64,000 nucleotides of DNA from Rhizobiaceae bacterium (GCA_027483885.1 JAIXTO010000089.1:35679-99678), one strand, 5' to 3'; shown: positions 45,135-54,909, counted from the stretch's first letter. Translations and numbers: made by a program. The notes: generated from the sequence alone by a model not told the origin.

Positions 45135-46934
45135 ATGACCGGCTGCATCCATGATCGGGCTGCAGTCAAATCTCGGGAGATTGCGGCCGCAGCCACGTTC
45201 CAGAGTTTTGCCAACTGCTATATCCGCGAGATCGATCAGGGCCGGTGCGCCTTGATGGCGATCGACGGGAACGATTGCCCCTGCCTCGACTGGTATCTTT
45301 CTGCACAACACCTTCATCTGCGGGCGGTGCTTTGCCGCGACAGCCGGGTCGGCCCCAAATCCTTCGGCCCCCTTTTCAGCCGTCACGCCAGCGAAAGCGT
45401 CTGGCGGTCGATCGATCCCCTCTGGGCGGTGCAGTGCCTCGTCCACGATCTCACGCAGAAAACGCAATGCGAGGCACGCCCCGGCGCAGGGCTGGAACTG
45501 ATGCTGCGCACATTGCAGAGCTGCGAGCGGATGACCGGACTTCTTGGCGCACGGGTCGAGACTTTCGACAACCAGCCGCAGGCCTTTATCGAAAGCGAAC
45601 AGTCGCTCGTTTTCGGCCACTGGATGCATCCGACGCCCAAAAGCCTTGCCGGCATGAGCGACTGGCAGACGCCCACCTATGCGCCGGAAGGCGGCGGCCG
45701 GTTTCAGCTGGAATATTTTGCAGCCGCGCGTGCGCTGGTACGGGACTGCTCGGTGGCGGGCGATCTGGATTTTATCCTGCGCGAACTTGCCGGCGATCTT
45801 TTGGACAGGGTGCCGCTTCTACCGGACGAGGTTCTGCTGCCGATGCATCCGTTGCAGGCGCAGGCGCTGCTGCTGGATCCGCGGATCAAGACGGCAATGG
45901 AGCGCGGCGTTCTGCGCCACCTTGGCCGCGCAGGCATCGAATTTACCGCGACCTCATCGGTTCGCACCGTGGCCTCGGACTTCAGCGATTGGATGCTGAA
46001 ATTCTCGCTGCCGGTGAAGATCACCAATTCGCGACGCCTCAACCGGCTGCATGAGCTGCAGGCGGGCGTTGCCATGGCCCGTCTTGTCGACCTCCTCGAT
46101 CTCGAGACGCGGCTGCCAAAACTTGGTTTTCTGCGTGACACCGCCTATCTGACGGTCGATCTCGGTGATGGCACCGAAAGCGGCTTCGAGGTGATTTTTC
46201 GGGAAAACCCCTATCGCGGCGAGGCCGGCCATGGTGTGGTCAGCCTTGCGGCACTGACAGCCCCTGCCCTGCCCGGAGCGATTTCGCGGCTTCACGCCGT
46301 GGTGGAACGCGCCGCCCGCGAGGCCGGTCTTTCCCGCGAAGACGCCGCTCTCCGCTGGTTCGACCGATACATGGACTGCGCCCTGTCATCGCTGATCCGG
46401 CTTTATGACGAGACCGGCATCGCGCTTGAAGCCCACCAGCAGAACATGCTGATCGATATCTCGCAAGGCTGGCCGACAAAGGTCATCTATCGCGACAGCC
46501 AGGGCTTTTATCTGTCGAAACGGCATGAAGCGTCCCTTTGCGCGGCCCTGCCCGATCTTCGCACTATCGCCGATCTGTTTTACCCGGAGACAGAAATCCG
46601 CAGCCGCTTCGGCTATTACCTCGTGGTCAACCAGATCTTTGCCGTGATCCACCGGTTGGGTGCCGAGGGGCTTGCCGACGAGGAGACCCTGCTTCAGCGC
46701 TTGCGCACGCATTTGCGGTCCCAGATGAAGACCCTGCGCGGCTCCGGTCTCGATTTCGTCCGCCACCTCCTCGACAGCCGCACGCTGACGACCAAGGCCA
46801 ATCTCGGCGCAAGAGTTGCCGGCATCGACGAGCTGGAGGGTGGCGCGGGTGCCTCGCTCTATCGCGAAATGCCAAATCCCCTGCATCCCGCCTTTACCGG
46901 CGCAGCGAGATCTCACGATGCCCTTGCCTCTTGA
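45135..46934 (+). CDS. NIS siderophore synthetase (IucA/IucC family), AsbA-position
   Basis: A 599-residue NRPS-independent siderophore synthetase. Family blocks visible are FGHWMHPTPKSLAGM (nucleotide and citrate site), LLPMHPLQAQ, ATSSVRTV, KITNSRRLNRLHEL and EAHQQNMLIDI with the following RDSQGFYL. It adenylates a carboxylate of citrate and condenses it with an amine. By order relative to asbABCDE it sits at the AsbA position (spermidine plus citrate). However, the HPTPKS form differs from the second synthetase, so the two may have swapped roles. ATG 45135 is preceded by GGGAAG. Its end overlaps the next synthetase gene by 17 bases. Confidence 0.88.
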   Translation: MTGCIHDRAAVKSREIAAAATFQSFANCYIREIDQGRCALMAIDGNDCPCLDWYLSAQHLHLRAVLCRDSRVGPKSFGPLFSRHASESVWRSIDPLWAVQCLVHDLTQKTQCEARPGAGLELMLRTLQSCERMTGLLGARVETFDNQPQAFIESEQSLVFGHWMHPTPKSLAGMSDWQTPTYAPEGGGRFQLEYFAAARALVRDCSVAGDLDFILRELAGDLLDRVPLLPDEVLLPMHPLQAQALLLDPRIKTAMERGVLRHLGRAGIEFTATSSVRTVASDFSDWMLKFSLPVKITNSRRLNRLHELQAGVAMARLVDLLDLETRLPKLGFLRDTAYLTVDLGDGTESGFEVIFRENPYRGEAGHGVVSLAALTAPALPGAISRLHAVVERAAREAGLSREDAALRWFDRYMDCALSSLIRLYDETGIALEAHQQNMLIDISQGWPTKVIYRDSQGFYLSKRHEASLCAALPDLRTIADLFYPETEIRSRFGYYLVVNQIFAVIHRLGAEGLADEETLLQRLRTHLRSQMKTLRGSGLDFVRHLLDSRTLTTKANLGARVAGIDELEGGAGASLYREMPNPLHPAFTGAARSHDALAS

Positions 46935-48642
46935 TCTCTGCGACCGACCGGAGGAACGGGTCCTGCGGCAGCTGGTTTCCGCCTTGCTGTTCGAAGGGGT
47001 TATCTGCCCGTTGAAGACCGACCAGCCGGACGGAGCAACAATCCTTGCCATCGGCGCGGCGGAGATGCGCGCGCACGTGCAGAAAGGCCCTTTTGGCCGG
47101 CCACGCATCAAGCCCGGTTCGCTCGCCTTGCGGCACTCCGAAACCGGGGACTGGATGAAGGCTGAACTCGATGATCTCGTACGCCTTCTCCCTGTGCCGG
47201 AAGCGGCGCGAGAAAAGCTTCTGGCCGAGCTTCAAGGCACGATCACTTTCCTCGAACAGGACCGCGATCTTCCCGTACCTGCCGACCGCCGCGCACTGCC
47301 CTTCGACAGGCTCGATTGTGCTCTGGCCGAGGCGCATCCCTATCACCCCTGTTTCAAGTCGCGCACGGGGTTCAGCCTTGAGGACAACGCGCTCTTTGGC
47401 CCCGAGGCCGGCCGGCCCTTTCAGCTGCACTGGATCGCGGTGAAGCGCGGGTATGTCCGCGAGGCACTGCTCACCGATCCCCAGCGGTTCTGGACGGCGG
47501 AACTCGGCGAAGCAGAGTTTTCCGGGCTGTTGTCGCAGATGAAGCAACAGGGCGTCTGCCTCGATACCCATGAACTGCTACCGGTCCATCCCTGGCAGTG
47601 GCGGCACCTGAAAAACCGGCTGCTGGCGGACTGGCTGGCCGATGCACGTATCGTCTCGCTTGGCGAACACGGCGCGCCCTACCGCGCGACGCAATCGATC
47701 CGCACGCTGGTCAACCATGCTGACCCGGGCCACGCCCATGTGAAACTGCCGCTCGACATCGTCAACACGTCCTCGCTGCGGGTTCTGGAGCCGCATTCGA
47801 TCGTGACTGCCCCGCATCTCTCGGCCTGGCTTGCGCGGCTGGTTGCGGGCGATGCCGCCTTTGATGAACGCTATCCGCTGACGATCCTTGAGGAATATGC
47901 CGGCATCCGGGTTGATCCGCATGGGGCGCTCGACGGAAAACTAGGTCTGATGCTGCGCGAAAGCCCGAAGGTCGAAGCCGACGAACAGGCGGTGCCCTTC
48001 AACGCGCTGATGATGATTGAGGCGGACGGAAAAACCTTCATCGCCCCGTGGGTTGAACGCCATGGCCTGATCCCCTGGCTGCGCCGGATGCTGGAGGTGA
48101 CGGTTTTTCCCGTCTGGCACCTGATGGTGCATCACGGCGTGGCGCTTGAGGCCCACGGACAGAACATGATCCTCGTTCTGCGCAACGGCTGGCCGGAGCG
48201 GCTGATCCTGCGCGATTTCCACGAAAGCGTGGAATTTTGCCCCGCACTTCTGCGCCATCCGCAGGACCTGCCGGATTTTGCCGCCATCGACCCCGTCTAT
48301 GCCGGAGCGCCGTCGGATGCCTATTACTGGACCGACCATCCGAACGAGTTGCGTGAACTGGTGATGGACTGCCTGTTCATCTACTGCCTGACGGAGGTCT
48401 CGTTGCTGATCGAGACAGCCTATGGGCTTTCCGAGCAGGCTTTCTGGGATCTCGTGACGGAATGCCTGGACAGCTATGCCAGCGCCTATCCCGACGCGAC
48501 GCGGCTCGCGCTTTTTGCCCATGACCATCCGGAAATTTCGACGGAATCGCTGCTGTCGCGCAAGCTCTTCCGCGACCGCAGCCTGTTTCGCCACCGCGTG
48601 TCCAACCCGCTCGGCAACCGACAAAGGAGTGACCAGACATGA
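46918..48642 (+). CDS. NIS siderophore synthetase (IucA/IucC family), AsbB-position
   Basis: A 574-residue second NIS synthetase. Signatures are EAHPYHPCFKSRTGFSLEDN, LLPVHPWQW, ATQSIRTLVN, VKLPLDIVNTSSLRVL, and GVALEAHGQNMILVL followed by LRDFHESVEF with the C-terminal FerC/FhuF-like tail. In petrobactin synthesis the second synthetase attaches the other amine arm to citryl-spermidine. Length is typical. The ATGA overlap with the ligase gene downstream shows coupling. Assignment to AsbB is by gene order and not by specific residues. Confidence 0.88.
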   Translation: MPLPLDLCDRPEERVLRQLVSALLFEGVICPLKTDQPDGATILAIGAAEMRAHVQKGPFGRPRIKPGSLALRHSETGDWMKAELDDLVRLLPVPEAAREKLLAELQGTITFLEQDRDLPVPADRRALPFDRLDCALAEAHPYHPCFKSRTGFSLEDNALFGPEAGRPFQLHWIAVKRGYVREALLTDPQRFWTAELGEAEFSGLLSQMKQQGVCLDTHELLPVHPWQWRHLKNRLLADWLADARIVSLGEHGAPYRATQSIRTLVNHADPGHAHVKLPLDIVNTSSLRVLEPHSIVTAPHLSAWLARLVAGDAAFDERYPLTILEEYAGIRVDPHGALDGKLGLMLRESPKVEADEQAVPFNALMMIEADGKTFIAPWVERHGLIPWLRRMLEVTVFPVWHLMVHHGVALEAHGQNMILVLRNGWPERLILRDFHESVEFCPALLRHPQDLPDFAAIDPVYAGAPSDAYYWTDHPNELRELVMDCLFIYCLTEVSLLIETAYGLSEQAFWDLVTECLDSYASAYPDATRLALFAHDHPEISTESLLSRKLFRDRSLFRHRVSNPLGNRQRSDQT

Positions 48643-49907
48643 TCCGCATCGACGGAACCTTCCATGACCGCGCCGAGATCGACGCTCGGGGAGAGGCATT
48701 CCTTGCCGCATCAGGCATAACCGATCCGCGCCTCAGCGTGGCCGTCTGCCTGACGGACACGATCGACTGGCTTGCGGCTTTCTTCGCGATCCGGCGGCTC
48801 GGCGCGAGCATCCTGCCGCTTCTGCCGGGCACGCCGCTTGCCACGGCGCGAAAGCTCGCCCTGGAGGCCGGCTGCCACCGTCTCTTTCATGGTGGCACGA
48901 CCGGCGAGACGCTCTCTGAACCGGATGCGCAAAGCCGAACGGGGCATCTGCTTCAGATGAGTTCCGGCACGACGGGGGCGGCGAAATGCGTCGCGCGCAG
49001 CTGGGCGGATATCGACCTGGAGCTTGCCGACTACGTCTCCTTCTTCCGCGAACCGCAGGAGATGACGCCGGTGATCGCCTGCCCGACCACCCATTCCTAT
49101 GGCCTGATCTGCGGGCTGCTTGTCGGCCTGAAGCGCGGGCGTGTGCCGCATGTGGTCAACACGACCAATCCCAAACACCTGATCAAGGTGTTGCGCGAGA
49201 CCGAGCGACCGATCCTTTATTCCTCGCCCGCCATGCTGCACACGCTGGCGCGCCTCATGCCTGCGGAGGAAAAGGTGCATGCGATCATGACTTCGGGCAC
49301 GCTGTTGCCGGAAAGCTGGTTTGCCACCATCCGCAGCCGCACGGAGCGTTTTTACCAGCAATATGGCTGCTCGGAAGCGGGCTGCGTGGCAATCAACGAC
49401 AACCTCGCCCATGCCGCCGACATGGGCCGTATCCTGCCACGTTTTTCGCTGGCGGAAGACGGCACCCCCACCCGCCCGGTGGAGATCGTGCTGAACGGAC
49501 AGACGCGCATCGAGACGAAGGATCTCGGGTATCGCCGCGCCGATGGCATGCTGGTCTTCGTCTCAAGGCTCGATGATACGGTGAACGTCTCCGGCCTCAA
49601 CGTCTATCCCGGCGATGTCGAGGACGCGGCGATGGCCGCAGAGGCCGTGACCGACGCCGTTGCCTTCCGCGTGCCGGATCCCTTTGCCGGGGAACGGGTG
49701 GCGCTGGTTTATTCGGCGAACCGGCTTGTTCCGCCAGCCGAGCTGCGGGAACGGCTGATCGCTGTTTTGCAGCCGCATCAGGTGCCGATGCATCTTGTGC
49801 AGGTGGATGAGGTGCCGCGCCAGGCAAACGGCAAGATCAGCCGCCGGGGGATTGCACACCGCTTTCTCGCGGGCGAATTCGACCATCAGAAGGAGTATGC
49901 CTCGTGA
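48639..49907 (+). CDS. AsbC-like acyl/aryl adenylate-forming ligase
   Basis: A 422-residue ANL-superfamily adenylating enzyme. The phosphate loop is MSSGTTGAAK (107-116). YGCSEAGCVAIND is the A5 region, DLGYRR the A7 Asp, and VNVSGLNVYPGDVEDA plus PRQANGKISRR mark the C-terminal lid with its catalytic Lys. It is about 100 residues shorter than ordinary ligases because the N-terminal subdomain is reduced, as in AsbC (about 410 residues), which activates 3,4-dihydroxybenzoate and loads it on AsbD. The neighbouring carrier domain supports that role. An alternative aryl or acyl acid cannot be excluded. Confidence 0.8.
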   Translation: MIRIDGTFHDRAEIDARGEAFLAASGITDPRLSVAVCLTDTIDWLAAFFAIRRLGASILPLLPGTPLATARKLALEAGCHRLFHGGTTGETLSEPDAQSRTGHLLQMSSGTTGAAKCVARSWADIDLELADYVSFFREPQEMTPVIACPTTHSYGLICGLLVGLKRGRVPHVVNTTNPKHLIKVLRETERPILYSSPAMLHTLARLMPAEEKVHAIMTSGTLLPESWFATIRSRTERFYQQYGCSEAGCVAINDNLAHAADMGRILPRFSLAEDGTPTRPVEIVLNGQTRIETKDLGYRRADGMLVFVSRLDDTVNVSGLNVYPGDVEDAAMAAEAVTDAVAFRVPDPFAGERVALVYSANRLVPPAELRERLIAVLQPHQVPMHLVQVDEVPRQANGKISRRGIAHRFLAGEFDHQKEYAS

Positions 49908-51220
49908 TCCGAAGCGACGTCATCGACGCCATCCGCCAGGTTCTTTCCGGCCCCATGCAGCACCGCCGCATGGAGGATTTTTCCGAAACGGCAAGGTTGA
50001 ACGAGGACCTCTATCTGGATTCCATCCTGATCCTGCAGATCTTCCTCAATCTGGAACTCGAACACGGGCTGATGGCGGATGATGCGGTGATCAGCGCCAA
50101 GAACATTGTCACCGTCGGCGATCTCGCCGATCTCTTCGTGGAAACCGAAGAGGCGGCACTGCCCGAGCCTGCCGCGGCAACTGAGCCGATGCTCGAATAC
50201 GAAGGTGGCGTGCATGGCGAGGAATATTTCGACGTCAAGGTGCATTGCTTCGTCAGCTGCCTCTGCGACGGGCTGAAGCGGCGCGGTATCGACCACCGGC
50301 CCTTCTATTTCGGCATCTGGGATGCGCCCTTCGGCCTCGGACCACGGCACGAATTGCTCTATCACGACGCAAGCGTCAGCCATGAGCCGTTTCGCCTGTG
50401 GTTCGAGCAGCTGTTCCGGGCGCCGGTCACACCCTGGTACGACCACGGCCGCAGCAAGGAGCAGAATATCGCGACCTTCCTCGACCTTCTGCGCGAACGG
50501 AGCGAGACCGAAGACATCATGGTCATGCTTGATCTCTTTCACCTGCCGGAGCGCGAGAACAAGTTCAACCAGAACCCCTTTCCGCATTACCTGATGCCGG
50601 AAATGACGGAAGACCCGGAAGTCTTCTTCGTCCGCGATCCCGATTTCCGCTGGGAAGGGCCGATTGCGCGGGATCTGGTGCTGAACGCCATCGCGCAGCC
50701 GACCGTGGCCGGTGGTTATCGCTTCGACACCGCAGACTTTCAGCCGGCTCGGGACACCGATGTCGCGGCCTATCTCGATGTCTGCCTGATCCGCGACCGC
50801 AATCCGCTGATCGACGCGCTTCGGGCGATCCTCGCCGCCCACGCGGACGGACGCGACGGGCTGGCGCTTGCAGACCTCACGTCCGGCCTTCGCGAACTGC
50901 CGGTGCTTGCCATCCGCAAATATGCTTACGAGCACGGTTTTGCCTTCATCTGGCGCGCAGCCCGCCTGCCAAACAGCGAATTCGAGCACTGGTGCGTCGA
51001 GATCGAAGCCTTGCACCAAGAGTTGAAAAACATCCATTTTGCCGCAATGAAGCTTGCCCAGACCGGCGACCGGCGGCTGATCGAAGATGTCAACCGGCGG
51101 ATCGACCGGGCAGACGCGCTGGAGTTTTCCATCAAGGCAGGGCTTGCCACAGCGTTTGATGCCTGGCGCGAAGGCCTTCCCAAAGCATCCGAAACGCCCC
51201 GCAAACTGGCCCGTGCCTGA
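49904..51220 (+). CDS. AsbD-AsbE fusion: aryl carrier domain joined to siderophore condensing enzyme
   Basis: A 438-residue protein. Residues 1-85 form an acyl/aryl carrier domain with the phosphopantetheine site DLYLDSILILQ (Ser40). After a Pro/Glu-rich linker, residues about 105-430 resemble AsbE (DUF6005-type). That part starts FDVKVHCFVSCL with His114 and Cys115, recalling the Cys acyltransferase start of BtrH-type domains. In Bacillus these are two proteins: AsbD holds 3,4-dihydroxybenzoate and AsbE transfers it to the polyamine. Here both are one chain. The GTG start with AAGGAG upstream overlaps the ligase stop. The AsbE assignment is from pattern recall and should be checked by profile search. 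Confidence 0.72.
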   Translation: MIRSDVIDAIRQVLSGPMQHRRMEDFSETARLNEDLYLDSILILQIFLNLELEHGLMADDAVISAKNIVTVGDLADLFVETEEAALPEPAAATEPMLEYEGGVHGEEYFDVKVHCFVSCLCDGLKRRGIDHRPFYFGIWDAPFGLGPRHELLYHDASVSHEPFRLWFEQLFRAPVTPWYDHGRSKEQNIATFLDLLRERSETEDIMVMLDLFHLPERENKFNQNPFPHYLMPEMTEDPEVFFVRDPDFRWEGPIARDLVLNAIAQPTVAGGYRFDTADFQPARDTDVAAYLDVCLIRDRNPLIDALRAILAAHADGRDGLALADLTSGLRELPVLAIRKYAYEHGFAFIWRAARLPNSEFEHWCVEIEALHQELKNIHFAAMKLAQTGDRRLIEDVNRRIDRADALEFSIKAGLATAFDAWREGLPKASETPRKLARA

Positions 51221-51252
51221 TCTGCCATGCTGATATCAAAGGAGAAATCCTC

Positions 51253-52164
51253 ATGACCATGTTAGCCTTCACCCGACGCGCGGTTCTTGCCGCCAGCCTC
51301 TGCCTTGCCGCATGTCCGGCCCTTGCGCTCGATGTCGAAACCTATGCCGGCAAGGTCACGATCGAAGGCACGCCGAAAACGGTCGCCGTCTTCGATATCG
51401 CCGCCCTCGATACGCTGCTTGCCATCGGCGTGACGCCGGCCGGTGTTCCGCAAAATCTCTATCTGCCCGAACTGGATGGCCTTAAGGGCAAGGCCGAAGT
51501 GGTCGGCGACATCTTCGAGCCTGATCTCGAAGCGCTGAGTGCCCTTTCGCCTGATCTCATCATCGTCGGCGGTCGTTCCTCCGGCAAGGAGAAGCAGACG
51601 GCAAAGGTCGCACCCTCGCTCGACATGACGATGAACGGCGCAAACGTGGTCGAAGAGGCCCGCGACCGGGCAGAAACCTATGGCCGGATTTTCGGCCGGC
51701 AAGCGGAGGCCGACAAGGCACTCGCCGATTTCGATGCCGCGCTCGAACGGGCGAAGGCTGCCGTGGCGGGCAAGGGCAAAGGCCTGATCCTGATGACCAA
51801 CGGGCCAAAGATCACCGCCTATGGCATCGAGTCCCGTTTCGGCTGGGTTCACAAGGCACTCGACCTGCCGCCGGCGGTCAACGACGTGCAGGCCGCGACC
51901 CATGGCGAGCCCGTATCATTCGAATTCATCCGCAAAGCCGATCCGGACTGGTTGCTGGTGCTGGACCGCGCGGCCGCCATCGGCGCCAATGACCAGAGCG
52001 CCAAGGCGACGCTTTCTAATCCCCTGGTCGCCGAGACCAAGGCCTGGAAAGCCGGCCACGTGATCTACCTGCCCTCGGCGGACTTTTACATCGCAGCCGG
52101 AGGGTTGAAGGCGACGCAACGGGTGCTGGCGGCAATCGAGACCGGCTTTTCCGCAAGCCCGTGA
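51253..52164 (+). CDS. Ferric-siderophore ABC transporter substrate-binding protein (CeuE/YclQ-like)
   Basis: A 303-residue periplasmic binding protein of the FecB/CeuE class III fold. A Tat-like start (TRRAVLAAS) and signal peptide end near ALA. The two lobes are linked by a long helix, with family motifs GTPKTVAVFDIAALDTLLAIGV, EALSALSPDLIIVGGRSS and KADPDWLLVLDR. CeuE and YclQ relatives bind petrobactin or related catecholates. It belongs to the same transcript as the biosynthesis genes (32-base gap with AAAGGAGAAA site). Confidence 0.9.
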   Translation: MTMLAFTRRAVLAASLCLAACPALALDVETYAGKVTIEGTPKTVAVFDIAALDTLLAIGVTPAGVPQNLYLPELDGLKGKAEVVGDIFEPDLEALSALSPDLIIVGGRSSGKEKQTAKVAPSLDMTMNGANVVEEARDRAETYGRIFGRQAEADKALADFDAALERAKAAVAGKGKGLILMTNGPKITAYGIESRFGWVHKALDLPPAVNDVQAATHGEPVSFEFIRKADPDWLLVLDRAAAIGANDQSAKATLSNPLVAETKAWKAGHVIYLPSADFYIAAGGLKATQRVLAAIETGFSASP

Positions 52165-53141
52165 TGCCTGAAATCACGCCCACAGCACATCGCCGCGCGA
52201 TCGCAAGCGCCGGGCTCTGCCTGGTGCTTTTGGTCGTTTTGAGCCTTGGAATTGGCGTCGAGGACCTGTCTTTCAGCGGTGCAGATGGCGCGATGCCGCT
52301 TGCCGACCTCCTCTCGATCAGCCGTTTGCCGCGCACGCTTGCCGCCGTGCTTGCCGGCGCGGGCCTGGCGGTCGCCGGGCAGATCATGCAGACCTTGACG
52401 CGCAACCGGTTTGTCGAACCATCGACTGCCGGCACCGCCCAGAGTGCAGCGCTCGGCATCCTTATCGTGACACTGTTCCTGCCGTCAGCCGACCTTGGCC
52501 TGAAAGCACTGGTGGCAAGCGGCTGTGCCCTTGCCGGCACCGCCGTTTTCCTCGCCACCGCCCACCGGTTGCCGCCCGAACAACCCTATCTGGTGCCGCT
52601 GTTCGGCCTCGTCTATGGCGGTGTCGTGGGAGCAGCCGTCACCTATGTCGCCTGGCAGAACGATCTCCTGCAATATCTCGATATCTGGATGAACGGCGAG
52701 TTTTCCGGCGTCCTCAAAGGCCGTTACGAACTGCTGTGGATTGCCGTCCTCGTCGTTGCCGCAGCAATCTTTTTTGCCGACCGGCTGACGATCATGGCGC
52801 TCGGCGAAGCGCAGGCGACAAGCCTTGGGCTCGATTATCGCCGGATGACGCAGATCGGGCTCGTGCTGGTTTCGGTCATGTCGGCGCTGTCGGTTGTGGT
52901 GGTCGGTCTCATCCCCTTTGTCGGCCTGGTCGTGCCGAACCTCGTCTCGCGGCTCTCCGGCGACAATCTGCGCGGCACGCTGCCGCAGGTGGCACTCGGC
53001 GGCGCAATTCTTGTCACCGGCTGCGACATTCTGGGGAGACTCATCCGATTTCCTTATGAAATCCCCGTTGGAACGGTGATGGGCGTCGCTGGCCCAGGCA
53101 TCTTCCTCTGGTTCATTCTGCGAGAGCGGCGCGATGCGTGA
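52164..53141 (+). CDS. Siderophore ABC transporter permease (FecCD/BtuC family), first
   Basis: A 325-residue FecCD-family permease with about nine to ten membrane segments. Signatures are LSISRLPRTLAAVLAGAGLAVAGQIMQTLTRNRFVEPSTAGTAQ and VGLIPFVGLVVPNLVSRLSGDN. The start codon overlaps the binding-protein stop (GTGATG), and a GTG one codon earlier is possible. It pairs with the next gene to form a heterodimeric channel, as in CeuBC or FatCD. Confidence 0.92.
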   Translation: MPEITPTAHRRAIASAGLCLVLLVVLSLGIGVEDLSFSGADGAMPLADLLSISRLPRTLAAVLAGAGLAVAGQIMQTLTRNRFVEPSTAGTAQSAALGILIVTLFLPSADLGLKALVASGCALAGTAVFLATAHRLPPEQPYLVPLFGLVYGGVVGAAVTYVAWQNDLLQYLDIWMNGEFSGVLKGRYELLWIAVLVVAAAIFFADRLTIMALGEAQATSLGLDYRRMTQIGLVLVSVMSALSVVVVGLIPFVGLVVPNLVSRLSGDNLRGTLPQVALGGAILVTGCDILGRLIRFPYEIPVGTVMGVAGPGIFLWFILRERRDA

Positions 53142-54078
53142 CCGTCTGCTTCTCGCTGTTCTCCTCTGTCTGGCCCTCATGGCCATCGCCGCCTTCATGA
53201 CGGTGAACCTTCGCGGCAATCTTGCCTTCGCGCTGGAACTGCGCGGCATCCGGCTCGCGGCTCTGGTCACGGTGGCGACCGCCATCGCGCTCTCCACCGT
53301 GGTCTTCCAGACGATCACCGGCAACCGCATCCTCACGCCCTCGATCATGGGGCTCGACGCGCTCTATCAGTTCGGTCAGGTGGCGCTGGTGTTTGCGCTG
53401 GGCGGGCTTGGTTTCGTCTCGCTCTCGCCGCATCTGAAATTCGGCCTTGAGGCGGCAGCCCTGATGCTGCTTGCCATCGTCATCCTCTGGCCGGCGCTGA
53501 AAAGCCGGATGGACCTCACCCTGATGCTGCTGGCCGGCGTGGTGATCGGCGGGCTTTTCCGCAGTCTGACAAGCCTGGTGGCGCGGCTGATCGATCCGCA
53601 GGAGTTTGCGATCGCCCAGCAGACGATGGTTGCCAATTTCTCCTCGCCGAACACCGAGTTGTTGGCCATCGCGATGTTCGTCACCCTTCTTGCCGGAGGC
53701 TATGTCTTTGCCCGGCGCAACCTGCTGGACATCATAGCGCTCGGTCGTGACACGGCCATCGGGCTTGGCGTCGAGTGGAACCGCGTCGTGCTGATCCACC
53801 TGCTCCTTGTCTCGCTCCTCGTCTCCGTCTCCACCGCGCTGGTGGGGCCCGTCACCTTTTTCGGCCTGCTGATCGCAGCCCTTGCCGAGCGGTTGACGCC
53901 GTCGCGCCGCCACGGCCGTGTTTTTGTGACTGCCATGCTGCTCGGCGTGATCGTTCTGGTTGGCGGGCAGACGGTATTGCAGCATGGGCTTGGCCAGGCC
54001 TCGACACTCTCGGTCGTCGTCGATTTCGTCGGCGGCCTCGTCTTCATCCTGCTTTTATTGAGAAGGCGTCTTCGATGA
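53134..54078 (+). CDS. Siderophore ABC transporter permease (FecCD/BtuC family), second
   Basis: A 314-residue FecCD permease. It has ELRGIRLAALVTVATAIALSTVVFQTITGNRILTPSIMGLDALYQF in the first half and VGPVTFFGLLIAALAERLTPSRRHG near the end, the segment that contacts the ATPase. It overlaps the first permease gene by 8 bases and the ATPase gene by 4 (ATGA). Confidence 0.92.
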   Translation: MRDRLLLAVLLCLALMAIAAFMTVNLRGNLAFALELRGIRLAALVTVATAIALSTVVFQTITGNRILTPSIMGLDALYQFGQVALVFALGGLGFVSLSPHLKFGLEAAALMLLAIVILWPALKSRMDLTLMLLAGVVIGGLFRSLTSLVARLIDPQEFAIAQQTMVANFSSPNTELLAIAMFVTLLAGGYVFARRNLLDIIALGRDTAIGLGVEWNRVVLIHLLLVSLLVSVSTALVGPVTFFGLLIAALAERLTPSRRHGRVFVTAMLLGVIVLVGGQTVLQHGLGQASTLSVVVDFVGGLVFILLLLRRRLR

Positions 54079-54869
54079 TCGAGATCAAATCCGTCAGTCT
54101 TGTCCGCGAAGGTCAGCGCGTCCTTGATGCGATCGACCTGTCACTGCCAAAAGGCGGCATCACCGCTCTGGTTGGCCCGAACGGCGCTGGCAAATCGACG
54201 CTGCTGTCGCTTGCGGCCCGCCTGCTGCCGCTGCAGGCCGGATCCATCACCATCGACGGCCTCCCCGTTTCTTCAACACCTGGAAAGGTACTGGCCAGAA
54301 AACTTGCGATCCTGCGCCAGGATTCCGGGCCGCCACCGCGCGTGAGCGTGCGCGAAATGGTCGGCTTCGGTCGCTTTCCCCACAGTGGCGGGCGCATGAC
54401 GGCCGAGGACCGGGAAATGGTTGCGCAAGCCCTCGACCGCTTCGAGTTGACGGATCTTGCGTCCCGCTCGCTCGACCGTCTCTCAGGCGGCCAAAGGCAG
54501 CGGGTGATGGTGGCGATGACCTATGCGCAAGGCTCAGACTATATCCTGCTCGACGAGCCCTTGAACAATCTCGACATGTATCACGCCCGCAAGCTGATGA
54601 TCGAACTCAGGCGCCTTGCCGACGAGACGGGCCGCACCATCGTCATCGTGCTGCACGACATCAACCATGCGGCGGCAAGCGCCGACCGGATCATCGCCAT
54701 GAAGGACGGACGCATCGCGGCTGACGGCACACCGGAGAAGATCATGCGCACCGAGGTTCTGGAGGCGATCTACGGTTTCCCCGTCGAGGTGGTGGATGCC
54801 GGCGGAATGCGGCTTGCGCTGCAATATGCTCGGTCCGGACAGCCGCGTGATCAGGCACGACCATCATGA
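54075..54869 (+). CDS. Siderophore ABC transporter ATP-binding protein
   Basis: A 264-residue ATPase of the FepC/FhuC class. It has Walker A GPNGAGKST (36-44), Q-loop RQDSG, signature LSGGQRQRV, Walker B YILLDEPLNNLD and the switch His in VLHDINHA. It energises the two permeases. ATG 54075 overlaps the second permease stop. It ends the siderophore operon; the next gene is convergent, 40 bases away. Confidence 0.95.
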   Translation: MIEIKSVSLVREGQRVLDAIDLSLPKGGITALVGPNGAGKSTLLSLAARLLPLQAGSITIDGLPVSSTPGKVLARKLAILRQDSGPPPRVSVREMVGFGRFPHSGGRMTAEDREMVAQALDRFELTDLASRSLDRLSGGQRQRVMVAMTYAQGSDYILLDEPLNNLDMYHARKLMIELRRLADETGRTIVIVLHDINHAAASADRIIAMKDGRIAADGTPEKIMRTEVLEAIYGFPVEVVDAGGMRLALQYARSGQPRDQARPS

Positions 54870-54909
54870 TGGCCCGCTGAACGGCAAGTTGTTCGTCGTC
54901 AAGCGAACC

